Counted from the stretch's first letter, positions 8,053 to 16,917 are shown. The stretch: DNA of 64,000 bases from Sphingosinicella sp942492965 (GCA_942492965.1 OW818656.1:2418001-2482000); one strand, 5' to 3'. Notes: a model not told the origin generated them from the sequence alone. Translations and numbers: made by a program.

Positions 8053-9125
8053 GCGCGCCAAACAGGGCTGCGCCGCAACTTGATGCGCTCACCAGTCTGA
8101 GAGGCCTGGCCGCGTGGTGGGTGGTTCTCTATCATACGCGTTCGGTTCTTGAGCCGCATATTTCTGCTGATTTCATGGCATTTGTGAAAAATGGCGACCT
8201 TGCTGTAGACATGTTTTTTGTCTTGTCCGGGTTCGTAATGTATCTGAATTACTCTTCGAGAATAAATAGATCATTTTCATCAGTGCAGGATTTTCTATAT
8301 AAAAGATTTGCGCGCGTTTATCCATTGCATTTTTTTATACTATTGTGTTTTTTAGTTTATGTAATAGTTTTCTTTGTTTTTACGGGTGAATTTCCTGGGA
8401 AGTATACTTCTACATATTTCTTCCAGTCTCTGTTCCTTGTGCAAAACTGGGGCGTTTCAGATGGCCTTCAGTGGAATGTGCCGGCCTGGTCGATATCAAC
8501 GGAATTTTTTGCCTATCTCTGCTTTCCGGCACTGGTACTTTTCCTGAAGTTTCGGGAGTGGCCGACGTGGTTTCTTGGAACGGCACTTGTAGTCATTGCA
8601 CTTGGACTGCACTTGTATTTCCGAGTGCTCGGTTTCAATTTCACGGGTGGCATCGAACAAACCGGGTTGTTCCGCTGCGTCGCGCAGTTCTTCATGGGAA
8701 TGATCCTGTGCGTCATCTACATGCGGGATGACCGGCAGAATATCGTCAAGGTGTGCGCCCTGCTCGCTGCGGCTGCGATATTCATAACGATGCGCGTGCT
8801 GGAAAAACAGGCTCCCGTCATCCCGCTCATATGGGTGACGTTGATCCTTGGATTTGCCTTGTGGCAACGGGCCAATCCGCTGGTCTCTCGGCCGCTAGTC
8901 TGGCTCGGGGATATTTCCTACGCAACCTACCTCTGTCACTACCTCGGCTTCATTGTTTTCAAGCATGTGTTCGTGAAGGCGGGGGAGGTGACACCGCTAT
9001 GGCTCGTGATGGGCTTCTATCTGTGTCTGCTCATCGCATCGCACCTCTTGTTCCGCTACATTGAGAAGCCTGCGCAGCGGTGGCTGCTGAGGCGGCGCGC
9101 GCAACTCCAGCCGGTGCAGGCGTGA
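8049..9125 (+). CDS. Acyltransferase 3 family membrane protein (OafA/YrhL type)
   Basis: 358 aa integral membrane protein with about ten hydrophobic segments. It opens with LTSLRGLAAWWVVLYHTR, the hallmark of acyltransferase-3 proteins that O-acylate polysaccharides, lipids or macrolides; the conserved His lies in that motif. FVLSGFVMYL and NVPAWSISTEFFAYL are also family signatures. It ends with a basic tail (RRRAQLQ). It starts inside the stop codon of the paralogue upstream. The stretch 8230-8420 is strikingly AT-rich for this window, suggesting acquisition by transfer. The substrate cannot be read from sequence. Confidence 0.88.
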   Translation: MSAPNRAAPQLDALTSLRGLAAWWVVLYHTRSVLEPHISADFMAFVKNGDLAVDMFFVLSGFVMYLNYSSRINRSFSSVQDFLYKRFARVYPLHFFILLCFLVYVIVFFVFTGEFPGKYTSTYFFQSLFLVQNWGVSDGLQWNVPAWSISTEFFAYLCFPALVLFLKFREWPTWFLGTALVVIALGLHLYFRVLGFNFTGGIEQTGLFRCVAQFFMGMILCVIYMRDDRQNIVKVCALLAAAAIFITMRVLEKQAPVIPLIWVTLILGFALWQRANPLVSRPLVWLGDISYATYLCHYLGFIVFKHVFVKAGEVTPLWLVMGFYLCLLIASHLLFRYIEKPAQRWLLRRRAQLQPVQA

Positions 9126-9147
9126 CCAGTCATGTGACAGCCGCTGG

Positions 9148-9738
9148 TTAAGCGTCTGTTCCCTCATCCTTCCCGTGCTTCATCAGGATCGGCGCCTGTG
9201 ACGCGGCGAAGATCATCGAGATCACGAGCACGCCCCACACCTTGAAGGCGACCCACTGATCGAAGGTCAGGTAGGCGCGCAGGCCTTCATTGAGGATCGC
9301 CATCGCGAGGAAGAAGACCGCCCAGTTACGTGTCAGCTTCTTCCAGCCGTGGTCGTCCATTGCCGGAAAGCCGCTCTCCATCACGAGCTTGAGCAGCGGA
9401 CGCCCCGTCAGCAGACCGAAGAAGAGGATCGCGGCGAACATCGCGTAGATGATCGTCGTCTTGATCTGGAAGAAGCTTTGGTCGCGCAGGTAAATCGTCA
9501 TGCCGCCGAACACCGCGACGACGATGCCGGTGAACCACTGCATCGGGCCGATGCGGCCCGTCTTCACCTTGGAAACGATCATGGCGATGGCGGTCGCGAT
9601 CATGAACGCGCTCGTCGCCCACACCGCCTGGTTGACGTCGTCGCCCGGCGCGAGGCTGTTCACCGCGAAGAACACGAGCAGCGGCCCGAAATCGAGCGCC
9701 ACCCGCAGCGATGAAGCCTTTTCCTTTTCGTCAGCCAT
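9148..9738 (-). CDS. yciB: Inner-membrane septation protein A family (YciB/IspZ)
   Basis: 196 aa, hydrophobic, about five transmembrane segments. It carries the family features KTGRIGPMQWFTGIVVAVFGGMTI, YAMFAAILFFGLLTGRPLLK and the NWAVFFLAMAILNE motif. YciB family proteins are linked to cell envelope and septum integrity in gammaproteobacteria. Its start overlaps the ftsY stop by 8 bases, making it the last gene of the dapF-mtaB-ftsY-yciB operon. Confidence 0.9.
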   Translation of the reverse strand: MADEKEKASSLRVALDFGPLLVFFAVNSLAPGDDVNQAVWATSAFMIATAIAMIVSKVKTGRIGPMQWFTGIVVAVFGGMTIYLRDQSFFQIKTTIIYAMFAAILFFGLLTGRPLLKLVMESGFPAMDDHGWKKLTRNWAVFFLAMAILNEGLRAYLTFDQWVAFKVWGVLVISMIFAASQAPILMKHGKDEGTDA

Positions 9739-10690
9739 TGCCGTCCTTCCCCTGATCGAGCCCCGCCAGCGCCCGCGCGAAGGCGTGCGGATCGAACGGA
9801 CGGAGATCGTCGATGCGCTCTCCTACGCCGATCGCGTGAACGGGGAGTTTCGCCCGGTCCGCCGCCGCGACGAGCACGCCGCCGCGCGCGGTGCCGTCGA
9901 GTTTCGTCATCACGAGCCCGGTGACGCCCGCGACTTCCTTGAACACGTCGATCTGGCTGAGCGCGTTTTGCCCCGTGGTCGCGTCGAGCACGAGCACGAC
10001 ATCATGCGGCGCGGATTCCATCTGGCGCTTCAGCACGCGCTTGATCTTGGCAAGCTCGTCCATCAGTCCCGCCTTGTTCTGCAGGCGCCCGGCGGTGTCG
10101 ATGATGAGCACGTCCGCCCCCGCCGCGCGCGCCTTCGTCAGCGCCTCGAACGAGAGCGCAGCGGCGTCGCCGCCGACCTTGCCGGAAACGACGGGGATAT
10201 TGAGCCGCCCGCCCCAGATCGAAAGCTGCTCGATCGCGGCGGCGCGGAACGTGTCGCCCGCCGCCAGCATCACCGAATAATCCTGCTCCTGAAACAGATG
10301 CGCGAGCTTGGCGATGGTCGTGGTCTTGCCCGATCCGTTGACGCCGACGACGAGGATCACATGCGGGCGCGGAAACGCCGTCACCTCGATGGGGTGCGCC
10401 ACCTTCGCGAGCACGGCTTCCACCTCGGCGGCGACGACCGTTTTCACTTCGTCGTCGGTCACCTGCCGGTCGAACTTGTCGGCGGCGAGCTTTGCAGTGA
10501 TGCGCGCGGCGGTGGCAGGGCCAAGGTCGGACGCGATCAGCGCCTCCTCGATCTCCTCGAGCATTGCGTCGTCGAGCGGACGCTTCGAAACGAGCCCCGC
10601 GAGATTCTCGCCGAGCTTCCCGGACGTACGCTGCAGCCCGGCGCGGAGCCGCGCGAGCCAGCCTTTCGGTTCTTCCTGTTCTTCGCTCAC
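9731..10690 (-). CDS. ftsY: Signal recognition particle receptor FtsY
   Basis: 319 aa from GTG at 10688-10690, which overlaps the mtaB stop by 4 bases (GTGA). A charged N-terminal region precedes the NG domain: GVNGSGKTTTIAKLA (P-loop), the DTAGRLQNK switch, TKLDGTARGG and GVGERIDDLRPFDP. It is the membrane receptor for SRP-ribosome complexes, a GTPase that pairs with Ffh (encoded at 14451). The N-terminal acidic domain is short, as in many alphaproteobacteria. The same reading frame is open far upstream, but only because mtaB is frameshifted there; homology begins at this GTG. Confidence 0.93.
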   Translation of the reverse strand: MSEEQEEPKGWLARLRAGLQRTSGKLGENLAGLVSKRPLDDAMLEEIEEALIASDLGPATAARITAKLAADKFDRQVTDDEVKTVVAAEVEAVLAKVAHPIEVTAFPRPHVILVVGVNGSGKTTTIAKLAHLFQEQDYSVMLAAGDTFRAAAIEQLSIWGGRLNIPVVSGKVGGDAAALSFEALTKARAAGADVLIIDTAGRLQNKAGLMDELAKIKRVLKRQMESAPHDVVLVLDATTGQNALSQIDVFKEVAGVTGLVMTKLDGTARGGVLVAAADRAKLPVHAIGVGERIDDLRPFDPHAFARALAGLDQGKDGNG

Positions 10691-11929
10691 GCCGGGGTCG
10701 CTAGCAGCCTCGACGCCTCGGCGCCAGTCACGCGTGCGCGCACGATGCTGCCCGGTAGCGCGGGCTGGTCGAGCACGGCAGGCGTGAAATCGGCGGCGTG
10801 GCCGGTGTGCCCGTCCTTCTCCACGAGCATGTCGATGGCGCGGCCGTGCTGCGCGGCGAGGTGGGCGGTGAGCCTTCGCGCGGCGGCCTCGCGCAGCCGT
10901 GCGGCGCGTGCCTTGCGCTCGGGAACGGGAACTTGCGGCATCCGCGCGGCGGGCGTGCCGGTGCGCGCGGAGTATGGGAAGATGTGGCCGAACACGATGT
11001 CGCAGTCGTCGATCAGGCGCAGCGAATTTTCGAACATGGCGTCGGTCTCGGTCGGGAAACCGGCGATGATGTCGGCGCCGATGGCGATCTCGGGCCGCTT
11101 CGCCTTCACGCTTTCCACGAAGCGCACGGCGTCGGCGCGGGCTGTGGCGGCGCTTCATGCGCTTCAGGACCATGTCGTCGCCCGATTGCAGCGACAAATG
11201 CAGGTGCGGCATCACGCGCGTCTCGCCCGTGATCGCCTCGACGAGCGCCGGGTCAGCTTCGATCGAATCGATCGAGGACAGGCGCAGTCGCTGGAGCGCG
11301 GGCACGTGGGTGAGGATACGCTGCACGAGGCTCCCGAGCGTCGGGCTGCCCGGAAGATCGGGACCGTAAGAGGTGAGATCGACCCCGGTCAGCACCACCT
11401 CCTGCGCGCCGCCCTCCACCAGCCGCCGGATACGATCGACGACAAGGCCTGCGGGCACGCTGCGCGAATTGCCGCGCGCGTAGGGGATGATGCAGAATGT
11501 GCAGCGGTGGTCGCAGCCGTTCTGCACCTCCACGAAGGCGCGCGTATTGGCGGAAAAGCCGTCCAGCAGGTGAGGCGCTGTTTCGCGCACCGCCATGATG
11601 TCGCCGACGCGCACATGCTCGCCGCCCAGCAGCGCGGCGGCGTCCAGCTTTTCGGCATTGCCCACGACGCGGGAAACCTCGGGCATCGCCGCGAAGCCTG
11701 ACGCATCCACCTGCGCCGCGCATCCCGTCACGATAACGCGCGCCTCCGGGCGCTCGCGCTTCAGGCGCCGGATCGTCTGCCGCGCCTGCCGCACCGCCTC
11801 GCCGGTGACGGCGCAGCTGTTGATGACGATGGTGTCGCTGTCTCCGGCGGCGGAGAGGTGCTGCCGGATGATCTCGCCTTCGTAAATGTTGAGGCGGCAA
11901 CCGAGATTGATGACCTGATGGTCGCTCAA
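10687..11929 (-). pseudogene. mtaB: tRNA t6A37 methylthiotransferase MtaB, interrupted by a +1 frameshift
   Basis: A radical-SAM methylthiotransferase converting t6A37 to ms2t6A in tRNA. The first part (from TTG 11929, overlapping dapF by 4) has the UPF0004 cysteines (NLGCRLN, NSCAVT, VTGCAAQ) and the radical-SAM motif CDHRCTFCIIPYARG. Near 11140 the frame breaks after LKRMKRRHS. The expected continuation (RADAVRFVESVKAKRPEIAIGAD and the TRAM tail) lies in another frame ending at 10687. Removing one base from the GGG run at 11139-11141 restores a single frame of about 413 aa, normal for MtaB. It is either a sequencing or assembly error or a recent inactivating insertion; both halves look otherwise intact. 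Confidence 0.85.
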
Positions 11930-12732
11930 GCGTAGGCCTCGAGGTCAATCTCCCCGGTGAAGGCCGTGGTCGCCGGGCCGGTCATGATGATGTGGTTATC
12001 ATCCCGCCACGTGATGGAAAGATCACCGCCGGGCAGCGTCACCGTCACCGCGCGGCCCACGAGGCCCCGCCGAATCGCCGCGATTGCGGTGGCGCAGGCT
12101 CCGGTTCCGCAGGCGCGGGTAAGCCCCACGCCGCGTTCCCACACCCGCAGGCGGATGTGTTCGCGCGAAACGATGCTTGCAACGTTCACATTGATGCGCG
12201 CGGGAAACAGCGCGTCATGCTCGATGATCGGCCCCAGTTGCTCCAGATCAATCGCATCGGTGTCGGCCACAAAGAACACGACATGCGGGTTGCCGACATT
12301 CACCGCGACCGGGTTCTCCAGCATTTCCCAACCGACCGGCATGTGCAGCGTGTCCATCGGGTAAGCGAGAGGGATCTCGTCCCAGCCGAAGCGCGGTACG
12401 CCCATGTCGATGCTCGCGCCGTCCGCCGTCGCCGTGCCCTCGATGAGGCCACCTGCGGTCTCGATCACGGCGTTCGCGCTGATCACCTGCGCCACGCAGC
12501 GGGATGCGTTGCCGCACGCCTCCACCTCGCCGCCGTCGGCATTCCATATCCGCATGCAAGCGTCGGCCCGGTCGGATCGCTCGATGACGATCAGTTGATC
12601 GCAGCCGACGCCGGTATGGCGGTCCGCGATGGCACGCACCTGCGCCGCCGTCAGCGACAGCGGATCGCGGCGCGCATCGAACACGACGAAGTCGTTGCCG
12701 AGGCCGTGCATCTTGAGAAACGGGCGAATCAT
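11926..12732 (-). CDS. dapF: Diaminopimelate epimerase
   Basis: 268 aa from ATG 12732 (MIRPFLKMHGLGNDFVVFDA). It interconverts LL- and meso-diaminopimelate for lysine and peptidoglycan. The two catalytic cysteines are visible: Cys73 in EACGNASRC and the second in RACGTGAC. The Asn-rich VNVGNPHVVFF segment is also typical. The frame extends upstream to 12786, but that extension has no homology character. It heads the operon with mtaB, ftsY and yciB and is divergent from the lipoprotein methyltransferase. Confidence 0.94.
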   Translation of the reverse strand: MIRPFLKMHGLGNDFVVFDARRDPLSLTAAQVRAIADRHTGVGCDQLIVIERSDRADACMRIWNADGGEVEACGNASRCVAQVISANAVIETAGGLIEGTATADGASIDMGVPRFGWDEIPLAYPMDTLHMPVGWEMLENPVAVNVGNPHVVFFVADTDAIDLEQLGPIIEHDALFPARINVNVASIVSREHIRLRVWERGVGLTRACGTGACATAIAAIRRGLVGRAVTVTLPGGDLSITWRDDNHIIMTGPATTAFTGEIDLEAYA

Positions 12733-12822
12733 CGCGCCGCATGTAGGGTTTCGCAGGCCCCAAGTCCATGCGCGCACCCCTCGCATTGCCTGTGCGGCGC
12801 CGTTCGCGGTAGACAGGGCGCA

Positions 12823-13533
12823 ATGAATCGCCGCGTCCTCCTGCTGTCTTGCCTAGTCGTGCTGGCGGCCTGCAAGGCCCCAACCGCGCCGCCGCCTCCG
12901 CCCGGCGAGCACAGCTTCCCGTCCGTCGAACGTCCCGTTGCCGAGATTGTCAGCGCCCAGTTCTCCGACGAGGAGAGCCGCGAGCAGGCCGGCGAGGCGC
13001 GCCGCGTGATGGACTTGATGGGCATCGCGCCCGGCTTGATCGTCGCCGATATCGGCGCGGGGCGCGGCTACTATACGGTGAATCTCTCGCGCCGCGTGGG
13101 CGACGCCGGCCGGGTCTATGCCGAGGATATTTTCGAGAACACCGTGAACGACCTGCGCGGCCGTGTGCACGCCGAGGGGTTCAGCAACGTCTCGGTGGTG
13201 CTGGGGACGCCGGGTGATCCGAAGCTTCCGCCGCGGAGCCTCGATCGTGCGCTCCTCGTGCACATGTATCACGAGATCGAGAATCCCTACGAACTGCTCT
13301 GGAACCTGCGCACCAGCCTGAAACCGGGAGCGCTCGTGGGCATCGTCGACGCCGACCGGCCGACGCGAAGCCACGGCACACCGCCCTGGCTGCTCGAATG
13401 CGAAGTGCAGGCGATCGGCTTCGAACGGCAGGCGCTGCACGAGCTGGACGGCAAATCGTATCTTGCGATCTACGCGGCGACCAAACCGCGCCCACGCCCG
13501 ATCGACATCCAGCCGTGCCGGTCGGCGCCGTAA
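12823..13533 (+). CDS. Lipoprotein with class I SAM-methyltransferase domain
   Basis: 236 aa. The N-terminus is a lipoprotein signal with lipobox VLAAC (Cys17), then a Pro-rich linker. A methyltransferase fold follows, with motif I VADIGAGRGYY near residues 74-84 and an acidic residue at the end of the second strand (YAEDIF). The C-terminus (YLAIYAATKPRPRP) is Pro/Arg rich. A SAM-dependent fold outside the cytoplasm would have no obvious cofactor, so either the signal is not used or the protein is a non-catalytic relative; similar exported proteins occur in proteobacteria. It is monocistronic and divergent from dapF. Confidence 0.75.
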   Translation: MNRRVLLLSCLVVLAACKAPTAPPPPPGEHSFPSVERPVAEIVSAQFSDEESREQAGEARRVMDLMGIAPGLIVADIGAGRGYYTVNLSRRVGDAGRVYAEDIFENTVNDLRGRVHAEGFSNVSVVLGTPGDPKLPPRSLDRALLVHMYHEIENPYELLWNLRTSLKPGALVGIVDADRPTRSHGTPPWLLECEVQAIGFERQALHELDGKSYLAIYAATKPRPRPIDIQPCRSAP

Positions 13534-13567
13534 ACACCCGAAGGCGTCCACGGCGCCGTTACGCTGA

Positions 13568-14113
13568 CTAGAAGTGGAACACGACCGCCGCGGTCGGGCG
13601 GATGCTCTGGAACACGTCGAATGTATCGACGGCAAGGCGCAGACGCACGCCGCTTTCGCCGGTGATACCGCCAAGGCCGATGTCCTTCGGCCCGACCTCT
13701 ACGCCGAAGCCGTAAAGCTCGTTGCGGTCGTCACCGATCTCGGTGTTGACCCACTGGTAGCCGGCGCGGCCGAAAACCATGCCGCTTTCGCCGATGCGAA
13801 GGCCGAGATGTCCGGTAACGCCGTATTCCCAGTCGATGTCGCTAAAGCCCTTGGCGACATTGCCTTCCGCGCCGACGACGAACATGCCGAGCGGCACGTT
13901 GACGCCCGCGAAGCCGGTCACCAGCGCGCCCTTGGCGCTGCCCTGCGTCTGCAGCAGGCCTTTGTTGCCGGTGTCGAAATCGTGCCAGCCGCCGCCGATA
14001 CCCACATAGGGCTCGATGCCGAACGCACGGCTGCCATCCGGCGCTTCTTGCGCATTGGCGGCGGCGAACGGAAGGGTGGCGGCGCAAAGCGCCGCGATCA
14101 GGGTGAGTTTCAT
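13568..14113 (-). CDS. Small outer-membrane beta-barrel protein
   Basis: 181 aa with a cleavable signal peptide (MKLTLIAALCAATLPFAAANAQ). The mature part alternates hydrophobic and polar residues and is rich in Gly and aromatics (EPYVGIGGGWHDF, GFAGVNVPLGMFVVGAEGNV, GLRIGESGMVFGRAGYQW). It ends in FHF with a terminal aromatic, the signal for barrel assembly. The pattern fits the 8-stranded opacity/OmpA-like porin family. The ribosome site AGAGG lies upstream. Expression is opposite to ffh. The ligand or role is unknown. Confidence 0.8.
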   Translation of the reverse strand: MKLTLIAALCAATLPFAAANAQEAPDGSRAFGIEPYVGIGGGWHDFDTGNKGLLQTQGSAKGALVTGFAGVNVPLGMFVVGAEGNVAKGFSDIDWEYGVTGHLGLRIGESGMVFGRAGYQWVNTEIGDDRNELYGFGVEVGPKDIGLGGITGESGVRLRLAVDTFDVFQSIRPTAAVVFHF

Positions 14114-14450
14114 GGAAATACCTCTTACGCTTGGGACGTGCGGTGGGGCCGCACGCCGGGCTTGAACACGCGTCGCTGGACCAAAATGCCCCTAAGCCTG
14201 TCCGGCGACAGTGGCATAAACCTTTGGCCCCGGCTTCGGGTTGCACGCGCGTTGCGGATTGACCGGGAAGGTGTTGCGTCGCGGCCACACGCTGCCGTCG
14301 GGCATTGACATCACTATGGTCCGCGCCTAGGGGAACCCGGCTTTTTCTTGAAAAGCGCGAGTACGAGACGCGTCCACGGATGCACGCCGGTCAGCGAAGG
14401 TTCGCCCACCGGCGTATTTTGCGTTGGGCCGTCCGGCATAGGGAAGTTGG
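14114..14450. other. 337-base intergenic region between the OMP gene and ffh
   Basis: No coding frame is supported. It holds a short perfect hairpin (GTGCGG-TGGGG-CCGCAC, 14138-14154) in the predicted 5-prime leader of the outer-membrane gene. It also has a TTGACA hexamer at 14305-14310 followed after 17 bases by TAGGGG, a plausible but weak promoter for the ffh operon. The remaining 120 bases before ffh would be an untranslated leader. No riboswitch or structured RNA was recognised. Confidence 0.5.
14305..14333 (+). promoter_or_regulatory. Candidate sigma-70 promoter of the ffh operon
   Basis: A consensus -35 (TTGACA, 14305-14310) with a 17-base spacer and a poor -10 (TAGGGG, 14328-14333). 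The next gene on this strand is ffh, 118 bases on. The call rests mainly on the exact -35. Confidence 0.4.
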
Positions 14451-15881
14451 ATGTTCGAAAGCCTTTCAGAGCGTCTTGGCGGTGTCTTCGATCGTCTTCG
14501 CGGTCGCGGTGCGCTGACCGAGGCGGACGTGCGCGCAGCGATGCGCGAGGTCCGCGTCGCGCTTCTGGAAGCCGACGTCGCGCTGCCCGTCGCCAAGACG
14601 TTTATCGACAAGGTCACCGAACGCGCTGTCGGCGCCGAAGTCACGCGCTCGGTCACGCCGGGCCAGCAGGTCGTCAAGATCGTCCATGACGAGCTTGCCG
14701 CCATGCTCGGCGGCGATGCCGAAGGGCTTGAGCTCGATGTCACGCCGCCCGCCATCATCATGATGGTGGGCCTCCAGGGCTCGGGCAAGACGACGACGAC
14801 CGCGAAGATCGCGAAGCGCCTGAAGGAAAGGGACCGCAAGAAGGTCCTGATGGCCTCGCTCGACGTCAACCGTCCGGCCGCGCAGGAGCAGCTCCGCGTG
14901 CTCGGCGAGCAGACTGAGGTCGCGACGCTGCCGGTCATCGCCGGGCAGCAGCCGGTCGATATCGCCCGCCGCGCCATGCAGGCGGCGAAGCTGCAGGGCT
15001 TCGACGTGCTGATGCTCGATACGGCGGGGCGTCTCCACGTCGATGCCGCGCTCATGGCGGAAATGCAGAGCGTTGCCGCCGTTGCGGTGCCGCAGGAAAT
15101 CCTGCTCGTCGTCGATGCGCTGACGGGTCAGGACGCTGTTAACGTCGCCGAGAATTTCTCGAAGCAGGTCGACCTCACAGGCGTCGTGCTCACCCGCATG
15201 GATGGTGATGCGCGCGGCGGTGCGGCGCTTTCGATGCGGCATGTCACCGGCAAGCCGATCAAGTTCGTCGGCGTCGGCGAAAAGCTCGATGCGCTCGATG
15301 CGTTTGATCCGCAGCGCGTCGCGGGCCGCATTCTCGGCATGGGCGACGTCGTCAGCCTCGTCGAGAAGGCGGCGGCGTCGATCGAGCAGGAAGACGCCGA
15401 GCGCATGGCGGCGAAGCTCGCCAAGGGTCAGTTCGACATGAACGACCTGCGCTCGCAGCTTCAGCAGATGCAGAAGATGGGCGGCATGGCGGGCCTGATC
15501 GGGATGCTTCCCGGCATGGGCAAGCTCGCCGCGCAGGCCGAGAAAGCGGGCGCCGACGACAAGCTGCTCGGCCGCATGGAGGCGGTGATCCTTTCCATGA
15601 CGCCGAAGGAGCGCGGCAAGCCCGAACTATTGAACGCGAAGCGGAAGATCCGCATCGCGAACGGCGCGGGGACGACGGTGCAGGAGGTGAACAAGCTCCT
15701 GAAGATGCACCAGGAAATGTCCACGGCGATGAAGAAGATCCGGAAGATGGGCGGCATGAAGGGGCTCGCCGGTCTCATGGGGAAAATGGGCGGGGGTCTC
15801 CCCGGCCTTGGTGGTCTCGGAGGATTGGGGGGAGGCGGCATGCCGCAGCTTCCGCCCGGCTTCGACAAGTTCAAGCGTTAG
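14451..15881 (+). CDS. ffh: Signal recognition particle protein Ffh
   Basis: 476 aa GTPase that binds signal sequences and SRP RNA and docks with FtsY. The N-domain (MFESLSERLGGVFDRLRGRG) is followed by the G-domain, with the P-loop GLQGSGKTTTTAK at residues 107-119, LDTAGR, TRMDGDARGG and GVGEKLDALDAFD. A Met/Gly-rich M-domain from about residue 330 (MQKMGGMAGLIGMLPGMGKL) ends in a Gly-Leu-Gly tail. It leads the operon with rpsP 29 bases downstream. Confidence 0.97.
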   Translation: MFESLSERLGGVFDRLRGRGALTEADVRAAMREVRVALLEADVALPVAKTFIDKVTERAVGAEVTRSVTPGQQVVKIVHDELAAMLGGDAEGLELDVTPPAIIMMVGLQGSGKTTTTAKIAKRLKERDRKKVLMASLDVNRPAAQEQLRVLGEQTEVATLPVIAGQQPVDIARRAMQAAKLQGFDVLMLDTAGRLHVDAALMAEMQSVAAVAVPQEILLVVDALTGQDAVNVAENFSKQVDLTGVVLTRMDGDARGGAALSMRHVTGKPIKFVGVGEKLDALDAFDPQRVAGRILGMGDVVSLVEKAAASIEQEDAERMAAKLAKGQFDMNDLRSQLQQMQKMGGMAGLIGMLPGMGKLAAQAEKAGADDKLLGRMEAVILSMTPKERGKPELLNAKRKIRIANGAGTTVQEVNKLLKMHQEMSTAMKKIRKMGGMKGLAGLMGKMGGGLPGLGGLGGLGGGGMPQLPPGFDKFKR

Positions 15882-15910
15882 AATTCAGTTCAAGCAAGGA
15901 AACGAAGAAA

Positions 15911-16393
15911 ATGGCTATTTCCATCCGTCTCGCCCGCGGCGGCGCCAAGAAGCGCCCCGTTTACCGCATCGTCGTTGCCGATTCGCGCAATCCGCGCGAC
16001 GGCAAGTATCTGGAGCGTCTCGGCACCTACAACCCGCTGCTGCCGAAGGATTCGGGCGAGCGCGTGAAGCTCGACGCCGAGCGCGCCGCGCATTGGCTGA
16101 GCGTCGGCGCGCAGCCGTCTGACCGCGTTGCCCGCTTCCTCGATGCCGCCGGCCTCATGAAGCGCGCCGCGAAGAACAACCCGAAGAAGGCCGAGCCGGG
16201 TGAGAAGGCCAAGGAGCGCGCCGAAGAGCGTGCCGCGAAGGCTGCCGAGGCCGAAGCCGCCGCGAACGCGCCGGCCGAGGAAGAAGCGCCCGCTGAAGTG
16301 GCTGCCGAGGCTCCGGCCGAGGAAGCTGCTGCTGAAGCGGCTCCCGAAGCCGCTGCCGAAGAGACACCGGCCGCCGACGAGACGGCTGCGTAA
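15911..16393 (+). CDS. rpsP: 30S ribosomal protein bS16 with Ala/Glu-rich extension
   Basis: 160 aa. The first 80 or so residues are standard bS16 (MAISIRLARGGAKKRPVYRIVVAD, SPRDGKYLE-type loop, GTYNPL). From about residue 85 it continues as a low-complexity Ala/Glu/Pro tail (EEEAPAEVAAEAPAEEAAAEAAPEA), much longer than in E. coli (82 aa). Such tails are common on S16 of sphingomonads and relatives, and the tail has no predicted fold. It lies between ffh and rimM, 3 bases before the latter. Confidence 0.96.
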   Translation: MAISIRLARGGAKKRPVYRIVVADSRNPRDGKYLERLGTYNPLLPKDSGERVKLDAERAAHWLSVGAQPSDRVARFLDAAGLMKRAAKNNPKKAEPGEKAKERAEERAAKAAEAEAAANAPAEEEAPAEVAAEAPAEEAAAEAAPEAAAEETPAADETAA

Positions 16394-16396
16394 ATC

Positions 16397-16885
16397 ATGT
16401 CCGAACGCCGCGTCACGCTTGCCGCCGTCACCGGTGCGCATGGCGTGACCGGCGAGGTGCGGCTCAAGCTCTTTTCGGAGAGTTTCGAGAGCTTCCGCGT
16501 CTTCAAGAGCTTCGAGGCGAACGGCCGCACGCTGACCCTGAAGGCGGCGAAGGCCACGCCGAAAGGTGTCATCGCCCGCTTCGCCGAAGTGCCCGACCGC
16601 AACGCCGCGGAGGCGCTGCGCGGCACGCAACTTACTGTGGACCGGGATGCCCTGCCGCCGCTCGGTGAAGGCGAATATTATCATTTCGATCTGATCGGCC
16701 TTGCCGTCGAATCTGATGCGGGCACGCCGCTCGGCAAGGTGGCGGCGGTGGAAAATTTCGGCGCGGGCGACGTGATCGAAATCGAACGCCCGGACGGCAA
16801 GCGCTTCATGGTGCCGCTGCGCCCCGAAGCGGTTCCGCAATGGGACGATCAGCGGATGGTGGTCAGCGCAGTCTTCGTCGATTAG
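16397..16885 (+). CDS. rimM: Ribosome maturation factor RimM
   Basis: 162 aa. An N-terminal RimM beta-barrel (VTLAAVTGAHGVTGEVRLKLFSES) is followed by a C-terminal PRC-barrel-like half (YYHFDLIGLAVESDAGTPLGKV, DVIEIERPDGKRFMVPL). It binds S19 and assists 30S head maturation. It starts 3 bases after rpsP in the conserved rpsP-rimM-trmD-rplS order, here interrupted by a serine hydrolase gene. Confidence 0.95.
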   Translation: MSERRVTLAAVTGAHGVTGEVRLKLFSESFESFRVFKSFEANGRTLTLKAAKATPKGVIARFAEVPDRNAAEALRGTQLTVDRDALPPLGEGEYYHFDLIGLAVESDAGTPLGKVAAVENFGAGDVIEIERPDGKRFMVPLRPEAVPQWDDQRMVVSAVFVD

Positions 16886-16917
16886 TCCTGTCGGCGTTCG
16901 GTCGAGGGGGAGAGTTC

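Noticed and set aside
9731..11929. A single 732-residue frame joining MtaB to FtsY
   Set aside because: The middle third is Arg-rich nonsense that does not resemble either family. A one-base correction at 11139-11141 restores MtaB, and FtsY has its own GTG overlapping the MtaB stop.
12823..13533. Cytoplasmic small-molecule methyltransferase
   Set aside because: The clear lipobox and Pro-rich linker argue for an exported lipoprotein, so a conventional cytoplasmic role was not assigned.
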